A DNA stretch of 64,000 nt, taken from the NCBI GenBank assembly GCA_029747015.1, contig JAKOGI010001948.1, positions 96,817 through 160,816 of the forward strand, written 5' to 3'. The position numbers and the translations under genes were made by a program. The notes under the pieces were generated by a model. It worked only from the letters and a program-made list of their open reading frames with translations, did no database searches and was not told the DNA's origin. Below, piece after piece: positions 35,715-46,251 of this stretch; within the stretch, counting starts at the first letter, position 1; each line of letters begins with the position of its first letter. This DNA comes from Carnegiea gigantea (Eukaryota > Streptophyta > Magnoliopsida > Caryophyllales > Cactaceae).

Positions 35715-36116
35715 ACAACAACAACAATAACAACAACTCCTAGTGTGGATCCCGCTTTCGTGGGGTCTGGGGAGATCCAACTGTAGGCACCTTACCCCTA
35801 CCGGTATTCCTACCCATAGAGAGATTGATTCCTTAAGACCCACAAAACAGTTTTTTTAAAAAAAGGTTTAAAGAGAAAACGATTACAAATCAAAAACCAA
35901 GGAGGAGAAAATGAGCCAGAGAGCAAAATAAACAAGGAGCAGAGACATACCTCAACCAAATAGGGGCGCTAGATGCCGTCACATCCCAGAAAAGCACGAC
36001 CTGCAGACAAGCAGACCAAAACCCTACCCGCCCCACCCCACCGAAGCTACTACCACCTACGCGGCCGGTCCCCTACAATCAGAGACCTTAATCCTATCCT
36101 GCCACAATCTCCTATC

Positions 36117-36416
36117 CTAAACCATGTCCTCCGTCACACCGGCAACTCTCAGGTCCTCTCTAACCACTTCCTCTAGGCTCTTCTTTGGTCTACCCCTCCC
36201 TTTCTTTGCACCGGGGGGGACGATCATCTCGCACCTCCGCACTAGGGCGGCCACACCTCTCCTCTTTACGTGGCCGAACCATCTGAGCCTCGATACCCTC
36301 ATCTTCTCCTCTATGGGGGCCACTTCAGCTAAGCTCCTGATTACTCCATTCCTAATTCTGTCCAATCTCATAAAACCATGCATCCACCTGATCATTCTCA
36401 TCTCAACTACCATCAA
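36117..36416 (-). pseudogene. RTE LINE 2 C-terminal domain remnant
   Basis: The 99-codon frame has MRMIRWMHGFMRLDRIRN, RLRWFGHVKRR and GRGRPKKSLEEVVREDL, the conserved tail of plant RTE polyproteins. It is separated from the reverse transcriptase frame by a frameshift near 36420-36510. Confidence 0.85.
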
Positions 36417-36506
36417 CCTTTGGACCTGCGTCTTCTTTAGAGGCCAACACTCCTATCCATAGAGAACAGCCGGTCTAACTACCATTCGATAGACTTTGCC
36501 TTTCAA

Positions 36507-37706
36507 TCATTGGAGCACTCTCTTGTCACATAGTACCCCTGACGCTGACTTCCACTTTTGCCAGCCCACTCTTATCCGCTGGCTAATATCCTTGTCAATG
36601 TCCCCATTTTGCTGGATGATCGAGCCCAGATACTTAAATTTAGCGACCTTTGGTATAACCCCCCCATCCAGTGTGATTTCTCCCCCCTCTTCTATCCTAC
36701 CACTGAAACAGCAATGGAGGTATTCCGTTTTTGATCTACTTAACCTAAAACCCCTTGCTTCCAGCGTATGTCTCCAACTCTCCAACCTGTCATTCACTCC
36801 CTGCCTGGTCACATCGATAAGAACGATATCATCTGCGAATAACATGCACCAAGGCACCTCGTCCTGAATTCCTCTAGTGAGTTCATCCAAAACTAAAGTG
36901 AAAAGAAACGGGTTTAGGGCGGAGCCCTGATGTAGGCCCATACTAACAGCGAAGTCGTTAGAGACCCCTTCCGGTGTCTTAACATGCGTCCGCCCTCCCT
37001 CGTACATATCGTTGATTACACGGATGTACGCGGGCGACACCCTTTTCTCTTCCAAACACCTCCACAATACCTCCCTTGGAACTCGATCATACGCTTTCTC
37101 TAGGTCAATGAACACCATATGGAGATCCACCTTTCTATCCCTGAACAAGCTCATGAGCCCTCTGAGGAGGTGGATCGCCTCAGTGGTCGACTTGCCTGGC
37201 ATGAAACCAAATTGGTTCTCTGAAATCTCTACAACCTCTCGTAACCTTCTCTCAATCACCCTCTCCCATAGCTTCATAGTGTAACTGAGCAGCTTGATGC
37301 CCCTAAAGTTATTACAAACTTGAACATCCTCTTTGTTTTTGTACAGTGGGATGACTGTGCTGGCCCTCCACTCTCTGGGCATCTTGGCGGTCCTGTAAAT
37401 AACATTAAACAGCTCCATGAGCCACTCTAGTCCTACCTCCCCCATAAACTTCCAAATTTTCACTGGTATCTGGTCTGGGCCCACTGCCTTCCCATTCGCC
37501 TCCTTCTTCAAGGCCTCCCTGATCTCCTCCTTTGCTATATAGTCACCCGCTCGCTGATTGTTACACTGTCCGACTCTACTACAGTCGCCTCGCACTCCTT
37601 CCCCATTTAGAAGTTTAGCAAAGAACATTTGCCATCTCTCTCTAATTTCATCATTTTCAGTCAACACCTTACCTTCTTCATCCTTAATGCACCTTGTCAC
37701 TCCCAA
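36507..37706 (-). CDS. RTE LINE 2 reverse transcriptase, 399-codon open frame
   Basis: This is the longest open frame in the window. It begins in the linker ([15 protein letters not shown]) and contains [22 protein letters not shown] fingers, [79 protein letters not shown], the catalytic [11 protein letters not shown], and [20 protein letters not shown]. The frame runs out at 36507; the C-terminal piece continues in another frame (36416-36117). The protein lacks its endonuclease and C-terminus, so autonomous retrotransposition is not expected, but the core catalytic Asp pair is intact. Confidence 0.85.
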   Translation of the reverse strand: MGVTRCIKDEEGKVLTENDEIRERWQMFFAKLLNGEGVRGDCSRVGQCNNQRAGDYIAKEEIREALKKEANGKAVGPDQIPVKIWKFMGEVGLEWLMELFNVIYRTAKMPREWRASTVIPLYKNKEDVQVCNNFRGIKLLSYTMKLWERVIERRLREVVEISENQFGFMPGKSTTEAIHLLRGLMSLFRDRKVDLHMVFIDLEKAYDRVPREVLWRCLEEKRVSPAYIRVINDMYEGGRTHVKTPEGVSNDFAVSMGLHQGSALNPFLFTLVLDELTRGIQDEVPWCMLFADDIVLIDVTRQGVNDRLESWRHTLEARGFRLSRSKTEYLHCCFSGRIEEGGEITLDGGVIPKVAKFKYLGSIIQQNGDIDKDISQRIRVGWQKWKSASGVLCDKRVLQ

Positions 37707-38203
37707 ATCCCTAGTCTTCCTTTCCCTCGCCCTAGCCAGTTTGAAAACCTCCTTCTCCCCTTCTTCGTCCCCAATCTATGGTATAGTCTATCAAAAACCT
37801 GACTCTTTGCTATTGCTACTGCCTTTCTGGCTACCTTCTTGGCCGCCTTGTATCCAATCTTCTTTTGCTCCTTCTCTTCCTCCTAACTGCTACTCATGAA
37901 CTCTGCGAAAACCTCTTTTTTTGTCTTGACTTTCTCCTTTACCTCTTCGTTCCACCACCAGGTACCCTCTATCCTGTTCCCGCCTCCCCTGAAAAGACTT
38001 ATGGTTTCCTTAGCCGACCTTCGGATGCAATCCGCCACAGCCTCCCACATCAAATCGGCGTCTTCTGCCCTTCTCTAAGCTCCCTTCTCGGCTATTCTTT
38101 CTGCTATTAACCTCGCCTTCTCCTTCGTGAGAGCCCACCACTTAATTATGGGTTCTTCGACTCTCCTCTTCGTCCTCCTAGGATACTTGAACTCTGCATC
38201 TTA

Positions 38204-38540
38204 TGACTTAGTTGTCCATTGATTGTACATTCTATTTTATATTATTTGGTGATTTAGTTATTAGGGCTTATGTTTTCTGCATAATCTCCAATTCTTATAC
38301 ATAAGTTCATGCTTTGAAAACAATCAAAAAGATTTTTGTTTGTTTTTGAAAAGATTTTTGTGGTTATCTCCCCTGAAAACGCTCATGAGATCTCACTTAT
38401 CCGTTTGAAAAATCAAGGGGTTTAAAGGGCTAGTTGCATATCATAAATGCAACTGTGATTCCTAGAAAGTGAGTTATAATTTTTCTTTTCTTATTTGTCT
38501 TTTTTTTAAGTTGATTTAGCTTGTTTTACCCAAGTACGAG
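38204..38540. other. Gypsy element 2 internal 3' remainder
   Basis: A/T-rich sequence between the truncated LINE 5' end and the purine tract. No coding match. Confidence 0.5.
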
Positions 38541-38563
38541 TAAAATTTGGGTATGGAGGTAAT
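38541..38563 (+). other. Polypurine tract of gypsy element 2
   Basis: TAAAATTTGGGTATGGAGG, followed by TAAT, precedes the 3' LTR start TGTTTGCACG. The G-rich run next to the LTR supports plus orientation. Confidence 0.6.
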
Positions 38564-40598
38564 TGTTTGCACGAAAACGATGATCTTTTTCTAAGCCTTT
38601 ATAAATAATTTGTGTTCAAAATAATTATTATGTTCAGATTTTATTTGATTTTATTTAATTTTGTAGGTGATGAAAAAAATTAAAATATGATGAAAAATGG
38701 TGAAAAATTAAAAAAATGACGAAATGAAGAAATTAGGTCAAGAACTCAAATACAACCCTCATCCCCCTCCCCCTTGATCCATTAACAAAAGAATGAATTA
38801 AAAAAAGGAAAATAAAAAAACCAGCCGGCCCCCCATCTCCTCCTCACGTGACCTCCCTCTTCTTAGTCTCATTCTGCCTCGGTGTGCCTGAGCCATGAAA
38901 CCCCAACGCCTCTCCCTTTTGTCGTCATCTCCCAACAACGTCCACCATCCACCCAATCTCCATAGTCATCTATCTCCAACATCATCAGTCAACAGCATCA
39001 GCACCACCATCATAGCCATACTCCCCACAGCACCAAATTCGCACCCCCACTGGGGCCATCTCCACCGTCCACATCATCCCTCCAAGTGACGCTGCAAATG
39101 AAGAAAAGAAACAGACTTCGAGGCATATCAATCGAAGAGCAGCATCGAGCTCGGGAAGCTGGGTTTTAATTAAGGATTTTAGATTTGTAAATTTAGTCTT
39201 AGTTTCAATTATAGTGATTTAGAGTATAATTCAGGGTTAGTTTTAATTTCCTTGTTTGATTTCGACTTTTAGATCTGAGAGCAATTTTGTGTAATTCAAT
39301 ATTGATTCTTCTAATTTCCAGTTCGAATTCAATGTTTCTGAGTTGAAATTTGCAAGTGTTGGTTTGAAAACATTCATGGTGGTTTAATTTAGCTTTCTCT
39401 TCTTACTATGTTTTCGCTGAGCTTGCATTGATGGTGTGTCTGCCATTGTCGGGTGAGCTTGAAGTTCATTAGTGATGCTATTCATGGCTGAACTCGAGAC
39501 CCCCATTCTTCTTCCTCGGACTTCATTTTCTGACTCTGCTGTCCTTCTGGGTTGTTGCATAGTGGTGAGTTTTATGGGTTTTGATTGTTGATTTTAGTAT
39601 GAGTTGGAAGCCTTCAAATGGATGTTTTGAAGTGTTTGTTCTCTTCATGGGTTCTGTGAACAGGGAGCGCTGGGCATGGGCTGAGCTTTTGGCGAGGAAG
39701 CCCTGTTTGTGTTCCCATTGGCATTCCAAATTCCCCTCTGCTCTATCGTTGCTAGTTTCTGGCTATTGTGCCTTATTTTGTGTTCATGGCTTGGCTTTCT
39801 TCGTTTAACACTTGACTGCATTTATCTAGGCAGAGTTCGAAGAAATAGACAACCATTCTTCTAGTTCAGTTCTTTATCTTTCCCTGTCCCCTCTTCTTTC
39901 TTCTTTTCTGCTTCATGACAATTAGGCTCAAGTTCGTCAGGTTCTTCTCTTATCTTTGCTAGTCTTAGGGCCGGTTTTTTTCGTGGGTCAATTTTAAAAT
40001 ATCAATCTCAACTTAATTCAACCTAATTTAATTTATTTCAACTACTTTAATCTACTTTTACTATTTTAACCAAGTTTAATTTATCACATAAAAAAATTCA
40101 ACTCAGTTCAATCTACTTCAACCCACTTCAATATACTTTAACTCACTTCACCTTTTTACTCACCCCAATTTATCCACGAAAAGAACAGGCCCTTATCTGA
40201 ATACAATAATTTCCTTTTGGTGATAGTTTTGGTGATGTAGCCTATTTTATTTAATTCATTCTATAAATTTTAAATTTAGTTGTTTATGTTGTTGGAGTGT
40301 TGTCAATTTCTGATTGTGGGTGAGTGTTGATAGCACTCTCTTTCATTTGTTATCATTATTACTTTTCTCCCTTCCTTCTAAAAATGCAAAACATTATTGT
40401 TAATTTGGTGACTCTTGTTAGCTTAATTTAATAGTAATTAAGTAACGTATGATATTAGTTTATATTTAATTCATTTCAACAATGATAGGTCTGCTTGTGA
40501 CCTCATTTCATACTTGTTCCTGAGGAGATAACCCTCAACTACTACAACAAAAGTTATATGATTGCGACTATAAATTTTACATTTAAAAATTTCATACA
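38564..40598 (+). repeat. 3' LTR of gypsy element 2
   Basis: 2,035 bp, of which 228 are a MITE insertion with its duplicated TTA. The rest matches the split 5' LTR. CTAAG follows, pairing with CTAAA before the 5' LTR. Confidence 0.88.
39968..40192. mobile_element. PIF/Harbinger-like MITE (225 bp)
   Basis: Terminal inverted repeats GGGCCGGTTTTTTTCGTGG and, at the right end reverse-complemented, GGGCCTGTTCTTTTCGTGG match at 17 of 19 positions. The flanking trinucleotide is TTA on both sides (39965-39967, 40193-40195), the Harbinger/Tourist target. The allelic LTR at about 20270 lacks the insertion. The interior is made of repeated TCAAC-TTCAACC-like motifs with no coding capacity. Confidence 0.9.
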
Positions 40599-42086
40599 CT
40601 AAGGTAACGGTTTTGCCAAGAAAATAGGACTCAATGTCATAAAAGAAAAAAGAAAAGGAAATATACATATCATTCATATTCTTGTGTATTCTATTTATGT
40701 TTATGAAATAGTAAAAATGAACTGTTCAATTTCAAAATGATGGTTTTAAGAATGTTTTCTAGGGGTGGATTCATGAAAAAGATAGAAATTACGAATAATT
40801 AATAAAGGATCCAAGAGAATTTAGTGCCTCTTCTATTGAAATAATAAAAGAAAAGAAAAGAAAAGAATAAGAGGTTTTGGAGATGCACCTCTAAAAGAGG
40901 ATAAAGCAAGCATAGGTTTGTAACTACTCCCAAGCATCAGTAGAACTGAAAAATTTAATGGGGGCTACCTAATCCTATAGACTACTTTATTCTTTTTTTT
41001 AAAAAAAAGTTTGTGGTTGAAACAATTATATTTATTCTTTTTCTCAAAAAGACATCAAATGTTATTGGAAAGACTGTTAGAATATAACAAAACTAAACAA
41101 GTTATTTGTAACAAATGAATTAAGAGAAAAAAAACTATAACATTGTAGAATTTTTGGGAAGAAAAAATATTACAAATTAGCTAAAATAGTTCTAAGGAAA
41201 AATAAAGAAAGTAAGTTTGACCCACAAGTAGATTTACTAAGCAAATTGTTTATTGGTATGTTCTATTTGATATCCCTAAACTTTTGATAAATCCATTTAG
41301 TACAGATTGTAAAATTCAAGATGTGTTCTATACATATAAATTAATGAATACTTTTACTACAAGTTATATTTAGTTTGAAATTGTGTACCCAATGAATTTT
41401 GCAAATTCAATGCGGGGGTGAGCTATTTGGTGGTGAGAGGATTTAAACACACAATAACTAGAAGTATCCTCTATTAACTTCGAGATACTAAGAGGGGGAT
41501 TAAACTTTATTACAAGGCCCGAAACTCCCTTCTTTTCTCCCACCACCTCACAAAAAAATATCAACCCCTGCCATGTTTCGCCCTCTTAGCAACGCCAGCG
41601 GCGGTTGAATTAGGGTTGTTGCCGGCTTCACCTTGTTACTGTGTCACTATTCTATATGCTAAATTTTCTTGCTCCTTGTTCAAGTGCTACTAGGGTTCCT
41701 ACGTTATTGTTTCTACAGTTTTGGGCTTGCTTTTGGATCACCTCTACCATCAGTATCATCCTTTTGGTATGGGATTTGGCTATTATTTCACATCTTGTTC
41801 CTTTTCTGTGTGCACTTGGGTTATTTGTGTTGAAGATGAAGTTTCAGGTGTGTTTGTTCTCTTTCCTCATTCTGGGGTGTTTTGTTAGTAAATTGAGGTG
41901 CTCATCCTCATTATCACTAGTTTGATTATCTTTAGGGATGCAGTGATATTTTTTGTGGATTCAAGGGAATACTTATTACCTATTTATCCTCTTTGTTTAT
42001 GTCTTTTAGTTTGGTTTAGTGATACCACATCAAATTGGTGGTTTGTGGGTATAGCCTTCATGATTTAGGTTGTTCAAGTTCGTTCT
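40599..42086. other. Interval with no recognised gene
   Basis: AT-rich up to 41570. A short more GC-rich stretch near 41580-41640 (GCAACGCCAGCGGCGGTTG) followed by a 94-codon hydrophobic frame (41641-41925) looks like a leader or 5' exon but has no recognisable match. Confidence 0.4.
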
Positions 42087-42827
42087 ATGGGATCTTCTTC
42101 CCACTCCTTGTTAGTTGGTTTTTCAAAATTGCAAATGAGGAAAGTATTTGAAGATGATGTACAGGATTCTCTTAATGGAGATGGATGATCTCAGGATGGT
42201 CTCACTAAGTCAAAATCATTAAAAGATGAAGGGAATCAATTCTTCAGAAATTAGGCTTATAGAATGGCAATTGACAATTATGAAAAGTCTTTGCAGTCTC
42301 TCTGTGTCATTTTTCCCTTACATGAGGAGGATGCTTGTTTAGTTGAAGAGCTTGGTGTCTCTTTAAATCTTATTCTTGCCACTTGTTGGGTAAAATTATG
42401 CACCTATAAGGTCACTAAGAGCCATTGTGATTTAGTTCTTAAATTAGATCTTTCGAATCTTATGACTCGGTTCAGATCTTGTTTGCATTTGGGTCAGGTA
42501 GAGGAGGCTCACAATGACCTTATTTCCCTACAATTTGATCCTAACAATGACGAAGTCGAGAAGAAATTAAGCAAGTTAGAGGTAATGAGTAAAGCAATGT
42601 CTGGTCAACATAATGGATATGATGGTGGAAAAGAGAGTGTGAAACAGAGTATAGACACTGACAATAATGCTGTAAAGGATTTGGGTAACCCTACTATTAT
42701 AACTACCTTTGATCCCTTGAATCTAGCTTTGATGTCTTGTCATTCACTAAAGTCTTGCAATCTTATTCCTCAACATAGTAGTGCACACGGAATAGAACTA
42801 CAGAATGAGGTAGTTGATAACCAGTAG
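42087..42827 (+). pseudogene. TPR co-chaperone-like pseudogene
   Basis: One reading frame runs 247 codons from ATG 42087 to TAG 42825, broken only by TGA (42186-42188) and TAG (42252-42254). It contains LKDEGNQFFRN, YRMAIDNYEKSL, VSLNLILATCWVKLCTY, KSHCDLVLKLDLSN and LGQVEEAHNDLISLQFDPNN. These match a three-repeat TPR module of the type found after FKBP peptidyl-prolyl isomerase domains and in other Hsp90-binding TPR proteins. The expected NVKARFRRA-like stretch has lost bases. No intron is visible, so it may be a processed copy or a fragment carried by a transposon. The parent gene cannot be named from this. Confidence 0.7.
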
Positions 42828-43042
42828 GGCCTCTTCCCCAGGAGCAGGGTGGACATAGATTCCAATTCTTCCTGTAATTTGAGAATAGTGACATGATTGG
42901 AGGGTAGGGTTGATTCTTCCCCTACACAATCTCTTGCTCAGTTTGAAATTAGAGAGTCATCCCAACACTCTTAGGATGAACAAAGGAGTGTAGTAGAATA
43001 TGGCCAACTCTGTACTTCAACTAGTTCCAATGTCTTAACTTT

Positions 43043-43432
43043 GTGTGTGACGAGACTATGGGAGAAGTGAGTGAAGGAGATCGCCCACGCACTGACATTA
43101 GGATGGATCTAGATGAGTGGATCAAAACTTTTGGATCTACCTCAGCATTGGCATTTGCTATGGTAGACACACATGACAATGCTAACATTGTCTTCAAGCA
43201 TTTAGGGCCAAGTTCAATAAGGCACCCTTGGACAGCTCTTCATTTATCTCAAGCAACTCATAAGATTATTGAGCAAGGAGGCAGGATTGAACTCTTCGAC
43301 AAACACATAATGGCTTACTTGGTTGTTCAAGTTCAGCGCATTGACGCATTAAGTTCCAAGTCAGAAGCCATGTTGGTGGACAACATATGGGGGACACTAG
43401 AATCAATGGTCCAATTCTCAACGCAACCTTAG
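43043..43432 (+). CDS. Unidentified 129-codon ORF
   Basis: I do not recognise this frame. It starts with an acidic segment (MGEVSEGDRPRTDIRMDLDE), then has FGSTSALAFAMVDTHDNANI, ALHLSQATHKIIEQGGRIEL and MAYLVVQVQRIDALSS. Downstream, in a shifted frame near 43600-43635, KCWTCNKIDKF resembles half of a gag zinc knuckle, so this could be decayed gag. It lies between the TPR pseudogene and a gag-only gypsy element. A chance or remnant frame is as likely as a real gene. Confidence 0.3.
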   Translation: MCDETMGEVSEGDRPRTDIRMDLDEWIKTFGSTSALAFAMVDTHDNANIVFKHLGPSSIRHPWTALHLSQATHKIIEQGGRIELFDKHIMAYLVVQVQRIDALSSKSEAMLVDNIWGTLESMVQFSTQP

Positions 43433-43824
43433 AATACACCAAGAAAAGGAAAGGAATGTGAATTAAACAGATCGAGGCAGCAACAAAGGGAAAGACATGT
43501 CTAGAAGCCGACTGAGTTAAATTTGGTAAGAGAAAGGTATGATGCTAATTTAATGTTAACTAACCCAATTGCTTAGTCCAGGGAGGACTACAATCAAGGA
43601 AAAACACTCAAGTGTTGGACATGCAACAAAATCGACAAATTCCTCCCCATCACATCAATATTACTTTATGTAGTAAGAGAAAATGTGAGGTGTTGAGCCT
43701 GCTTGAGGACAAGCTATCAGTTAAGAAGTGAGTACTGGGTTAATGCCAAAATGAAGTAGATGGTATTTTGTTTAGTTATAGAGCTTCTATATACTATAGA
43801 TCCATGTTAGAGGGGTCCCCTTGT
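43433..43824. other. Short interval, possible retroelement debris
   Basis: Broken plus-strand frames only, including a half zinc-knuckle-like CWTCNK. No firm call. Confidence 0.35.
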
Positions 43825-44752
43825 TGAACCATGGTGAAATCCATTGACCAAATAAATGTATAAACCCTCGATGATGAGCCTCAAATGTTAATGAAGATTA
43901 ATCCCTTGAAGACAACCAAAAAAGAGAAAAACCTGAAATCCTATAGTGATTAAATCAAACTTGAGAACAATTGAATAAAGAGATAAATAAACCTGCCCTT
44001 TAATCCTCTAAAGCCAAGACACCAAAGATTAAATTAAAGAGATGAACTCAACTTCACCACCATTATAAGAGAGATAAAGAAATTTGATATTTTGATAAAA
44101 TATTAAGCATCAAGCTCTCATATCATTAAATCAAGTCTGAAAAATATTACAAGGATCAAGCAAACAAATAGAAGAGTAACCCTGCCTTCCAATCATACAC
44201 TAACTAATAGGAATACAAGAAAATCAACCAGTGAAATCCTAACTAGCGGTGGAATTTTAAAGGGGATGATATCCATAATATAATCTAAGCTGGCATTAGC
44301 TGCATTAGTGCTACATTGGATGAGTGACCCACTAATTCAATTGGATGAGCCATGGGGAGATTTTCTTGTGGGTGGCTTCTAGAGGATTCCACTAGCTGTC
44401 TAAGAAATATTAGCCCTTAATTCATCCATTTGATAGCCCAATTAATTTCTCAATAAAAAATGTGCAACTTCATATCCTTGTTTGGTTTAGACCCCATATC
44501 TTCCTCGATACTTGGAATATGAAGACATTATATAGCTTGATGGAAACTAGACATCAGAGGCTACCCCTACATATGTAATGTGTCCAAATTAGAGCCTGTT
44601 TTCCCTTTTGAAATTAAGCTACAAGTGAGATGAGGTGTTCTAACCAGAAAATTAAAATGAGGTAATGAAGTGGTTTTATTGAACAAAGTAGCTAAGGTCC
44701 TTAGCTAGGGCGACTAATTACCCAACTTTTCCTAAGCTTACTTGAACCTCTT
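43825..44752 (-). repeat. 3' LTR of gypsy element 3
   Basis: It starts TGAACCATGGTGAAATCC and ends near TAAGCTTACTTGA on the plus strand. It matches 46252-47180 along its length (for example GATGATGAGCC, AGAGATAAAT, CCTTTAATCCTCTAAAG, GATGAACTCAACTTCACCAC), with many substitutions and small indels. Confidence 0.8.
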
Positions 44753-45780
44753 TGCTAGTTGTTTCCTTAATAGCTTGGATTACTTCTACTTCTCTAATGG
44801 TGAGAGTTCTTTACTTTGGACAATCCGCTTAGAAGTGTCCATAACTATGGCATTTGAAGCACTTCTTCCCCTTTCAACCTCACTAATTGTTCACCAGCAA
44901 TCCCTTTGCCCTTATCAAGGATTCTTTGAGTGTAGTAGTGTTAACCTTGTGGGAGGAGTAACCCTAGGGGTACTTTGAGGGCGAATAGAGGAAGTGATTT
45001 GGAAGGGTTTTGGACTCTTAAGTTGCTTCTCAATGTTAATAGCTAGGTGGCTTATATCATTAAAGGATCAATATAGTTGAAGATCCACCTTGTTGGCAAT
45101 GCTAGGTAATAATTCCTTAATGAATAATCTTGAGCTCGGGCACTTCATCCAAACCAACTCTCATTTGGAGTTATACAAACCCCCTAATACACTCTTCCAC
45201 CTTTAGATTCTTTCGGTTGATAGAGGTAATCTTGAGATAGAGTTCTTGCTTGTAAGAGGGGGTAAAGAATTTCTTGTCCATATGCTTTTGAGCTTGAATC
45301 AAGTTTTAATTTTGGATTTGGCTTCTTTAGCTCTACTCTTTTTTAAGTGCTCATATCATAGTGAATCATACCATTCAATTTAAGAATGACTAACTTAAAG
45401 GACTTTTCATCATTATATGCTTTGAGTTCAAAGATCCTTTTAATGGCTTGTATCCAATCAAGACAGTTCTTTAAATTAAGATTGCCATCAAATTCTAGTT
45501 CTTAAACTCTGAGATCCCCGCAGTAATTTCTTAAATGCCTTCTTCTTCTAGGTCCTCCTTCCTCATTATCAAAGTCTTCATGACAAGAAGAGTATGTGAT
45601 GTTAATAGGATAAACATCACAGCCTTGATGGTAAAGGTTTTGTTATGCTAATCCCCTCACTTGCTAAGGATCTTTGGTGAGCTTCACCACTTGCTCTTGA
45701 AGCTCAATTATGGCCCTATCTCTCCTCATCTCATGGGTATGCTCTGGAGGATTGCCCTTAGAGTGAGAAGCATCTCCTTT
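44753..45780 (-). pseudogene. Gypsy element 3 gag remnant with zinc knuckle
   Basis: Minus-strand reading toward lower coordinates gives, with stops, SYKQELYLKITSINRKNLKV, LQMRVGLDEVPELKI, a short linker, then KCFKCHSYGHF-ADCPK near 44815-44865. The knuckle has the full C-x2-C-x4-H-x4-C spacing; only an expected Gln before the last half is a stop codon. This is chromovirus-type gag. No protease, reverse transcriptase or integrase follows before the LTR at 44752. Confidence 0.8.
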
Positions 45781-46236
45781 ATTGGCCATGACTGGTAGTA
45801 GTTTGTAGGTGAAAAGAGGGTAAATGATAGAAATAGAGGAGACACTATCATGCTAGTGGTGGCACGGACAAGAATCAATGAAAACAGGTATGACACGGTC
45901 GTGTTCAGTGGCACAGGTAGGCCATGCTAGATCTCTCGAGGAGAATGTGGAATACAGGAATGTGGAACGGTCATGCTGAGCAGCAACATTGAGTCATGCT
46001 AAAATTTTGCATGGGTAAATTTTGACGGAGTTTTTATGAAAGCTTTTTGCATAGTTCTAGGGATGTGTTTTGGTAAGAGATAATGCTTGGGCTATAATTG
46101 GGGTTCTTTGTGCACTAAATAAGAGATTTAAAGAGGGAAAACTAAAGACAAAAATAGGATAGAAAAGAATAGAATTTAAGCAAATCAAAACACAAAAATT
46201 GATGGATTTGATGCTCACCAAGATGAAAGAACTTTT

Positions 46237-46249
46237 TGCCCTAATACCA
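46237..46249 (-). other. Primer-binding site of gypsy element 3
   Basis: Minus strand TTGGTATTAGGGC resembles the initiator-Met site (TTGGTATCAGAGC) with two changes, and adjoins the right LTR. Confidence 0.7.
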
Positions 46250-46251
46250 AA

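Larger units (their letters stand above)
35715..38203 (-). mobile_element. RTE-clade LINE 2, 5'-truncated
   Basis: It shares with LINE 1 the 3' end (plus strand TACAACAACAACAATAACAAC, then CTCCTAGTGTGGATCCCGC) and the whole reverse transcriptase region. Similarity stops at about 38203 inside the endonuclease coding region (plus strand TTGAACTCTGCATC), so most of the endonuclease is missing, a typical 5' truncation. I found no target duplication. Confidence 0.9.
10914..40598 (+). mobile_element. Outer nested gag-only gypsy retrotransposon (gypsy element 2)
   Basis: LTRs starting TGTTTGCAC (10914 and 38564) and ending ..CATACA (20678, 40598) flank a tRNA-Asp-type primer site, gag-like remnants and a purine tract. 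Flanks are CTAAA (10909-10913) and CTAAG (40599-40603), a 5-bp target duplication with one change. The 29.7-kb span is inflated by later insertions: a copia element, an Athila-like element with its own LINE, a second LINE and a MITE. Without them the internal region is only about 1.9 kb with gag but no pol, so the element is non-autonomous by structure. Confidence 0.85.
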
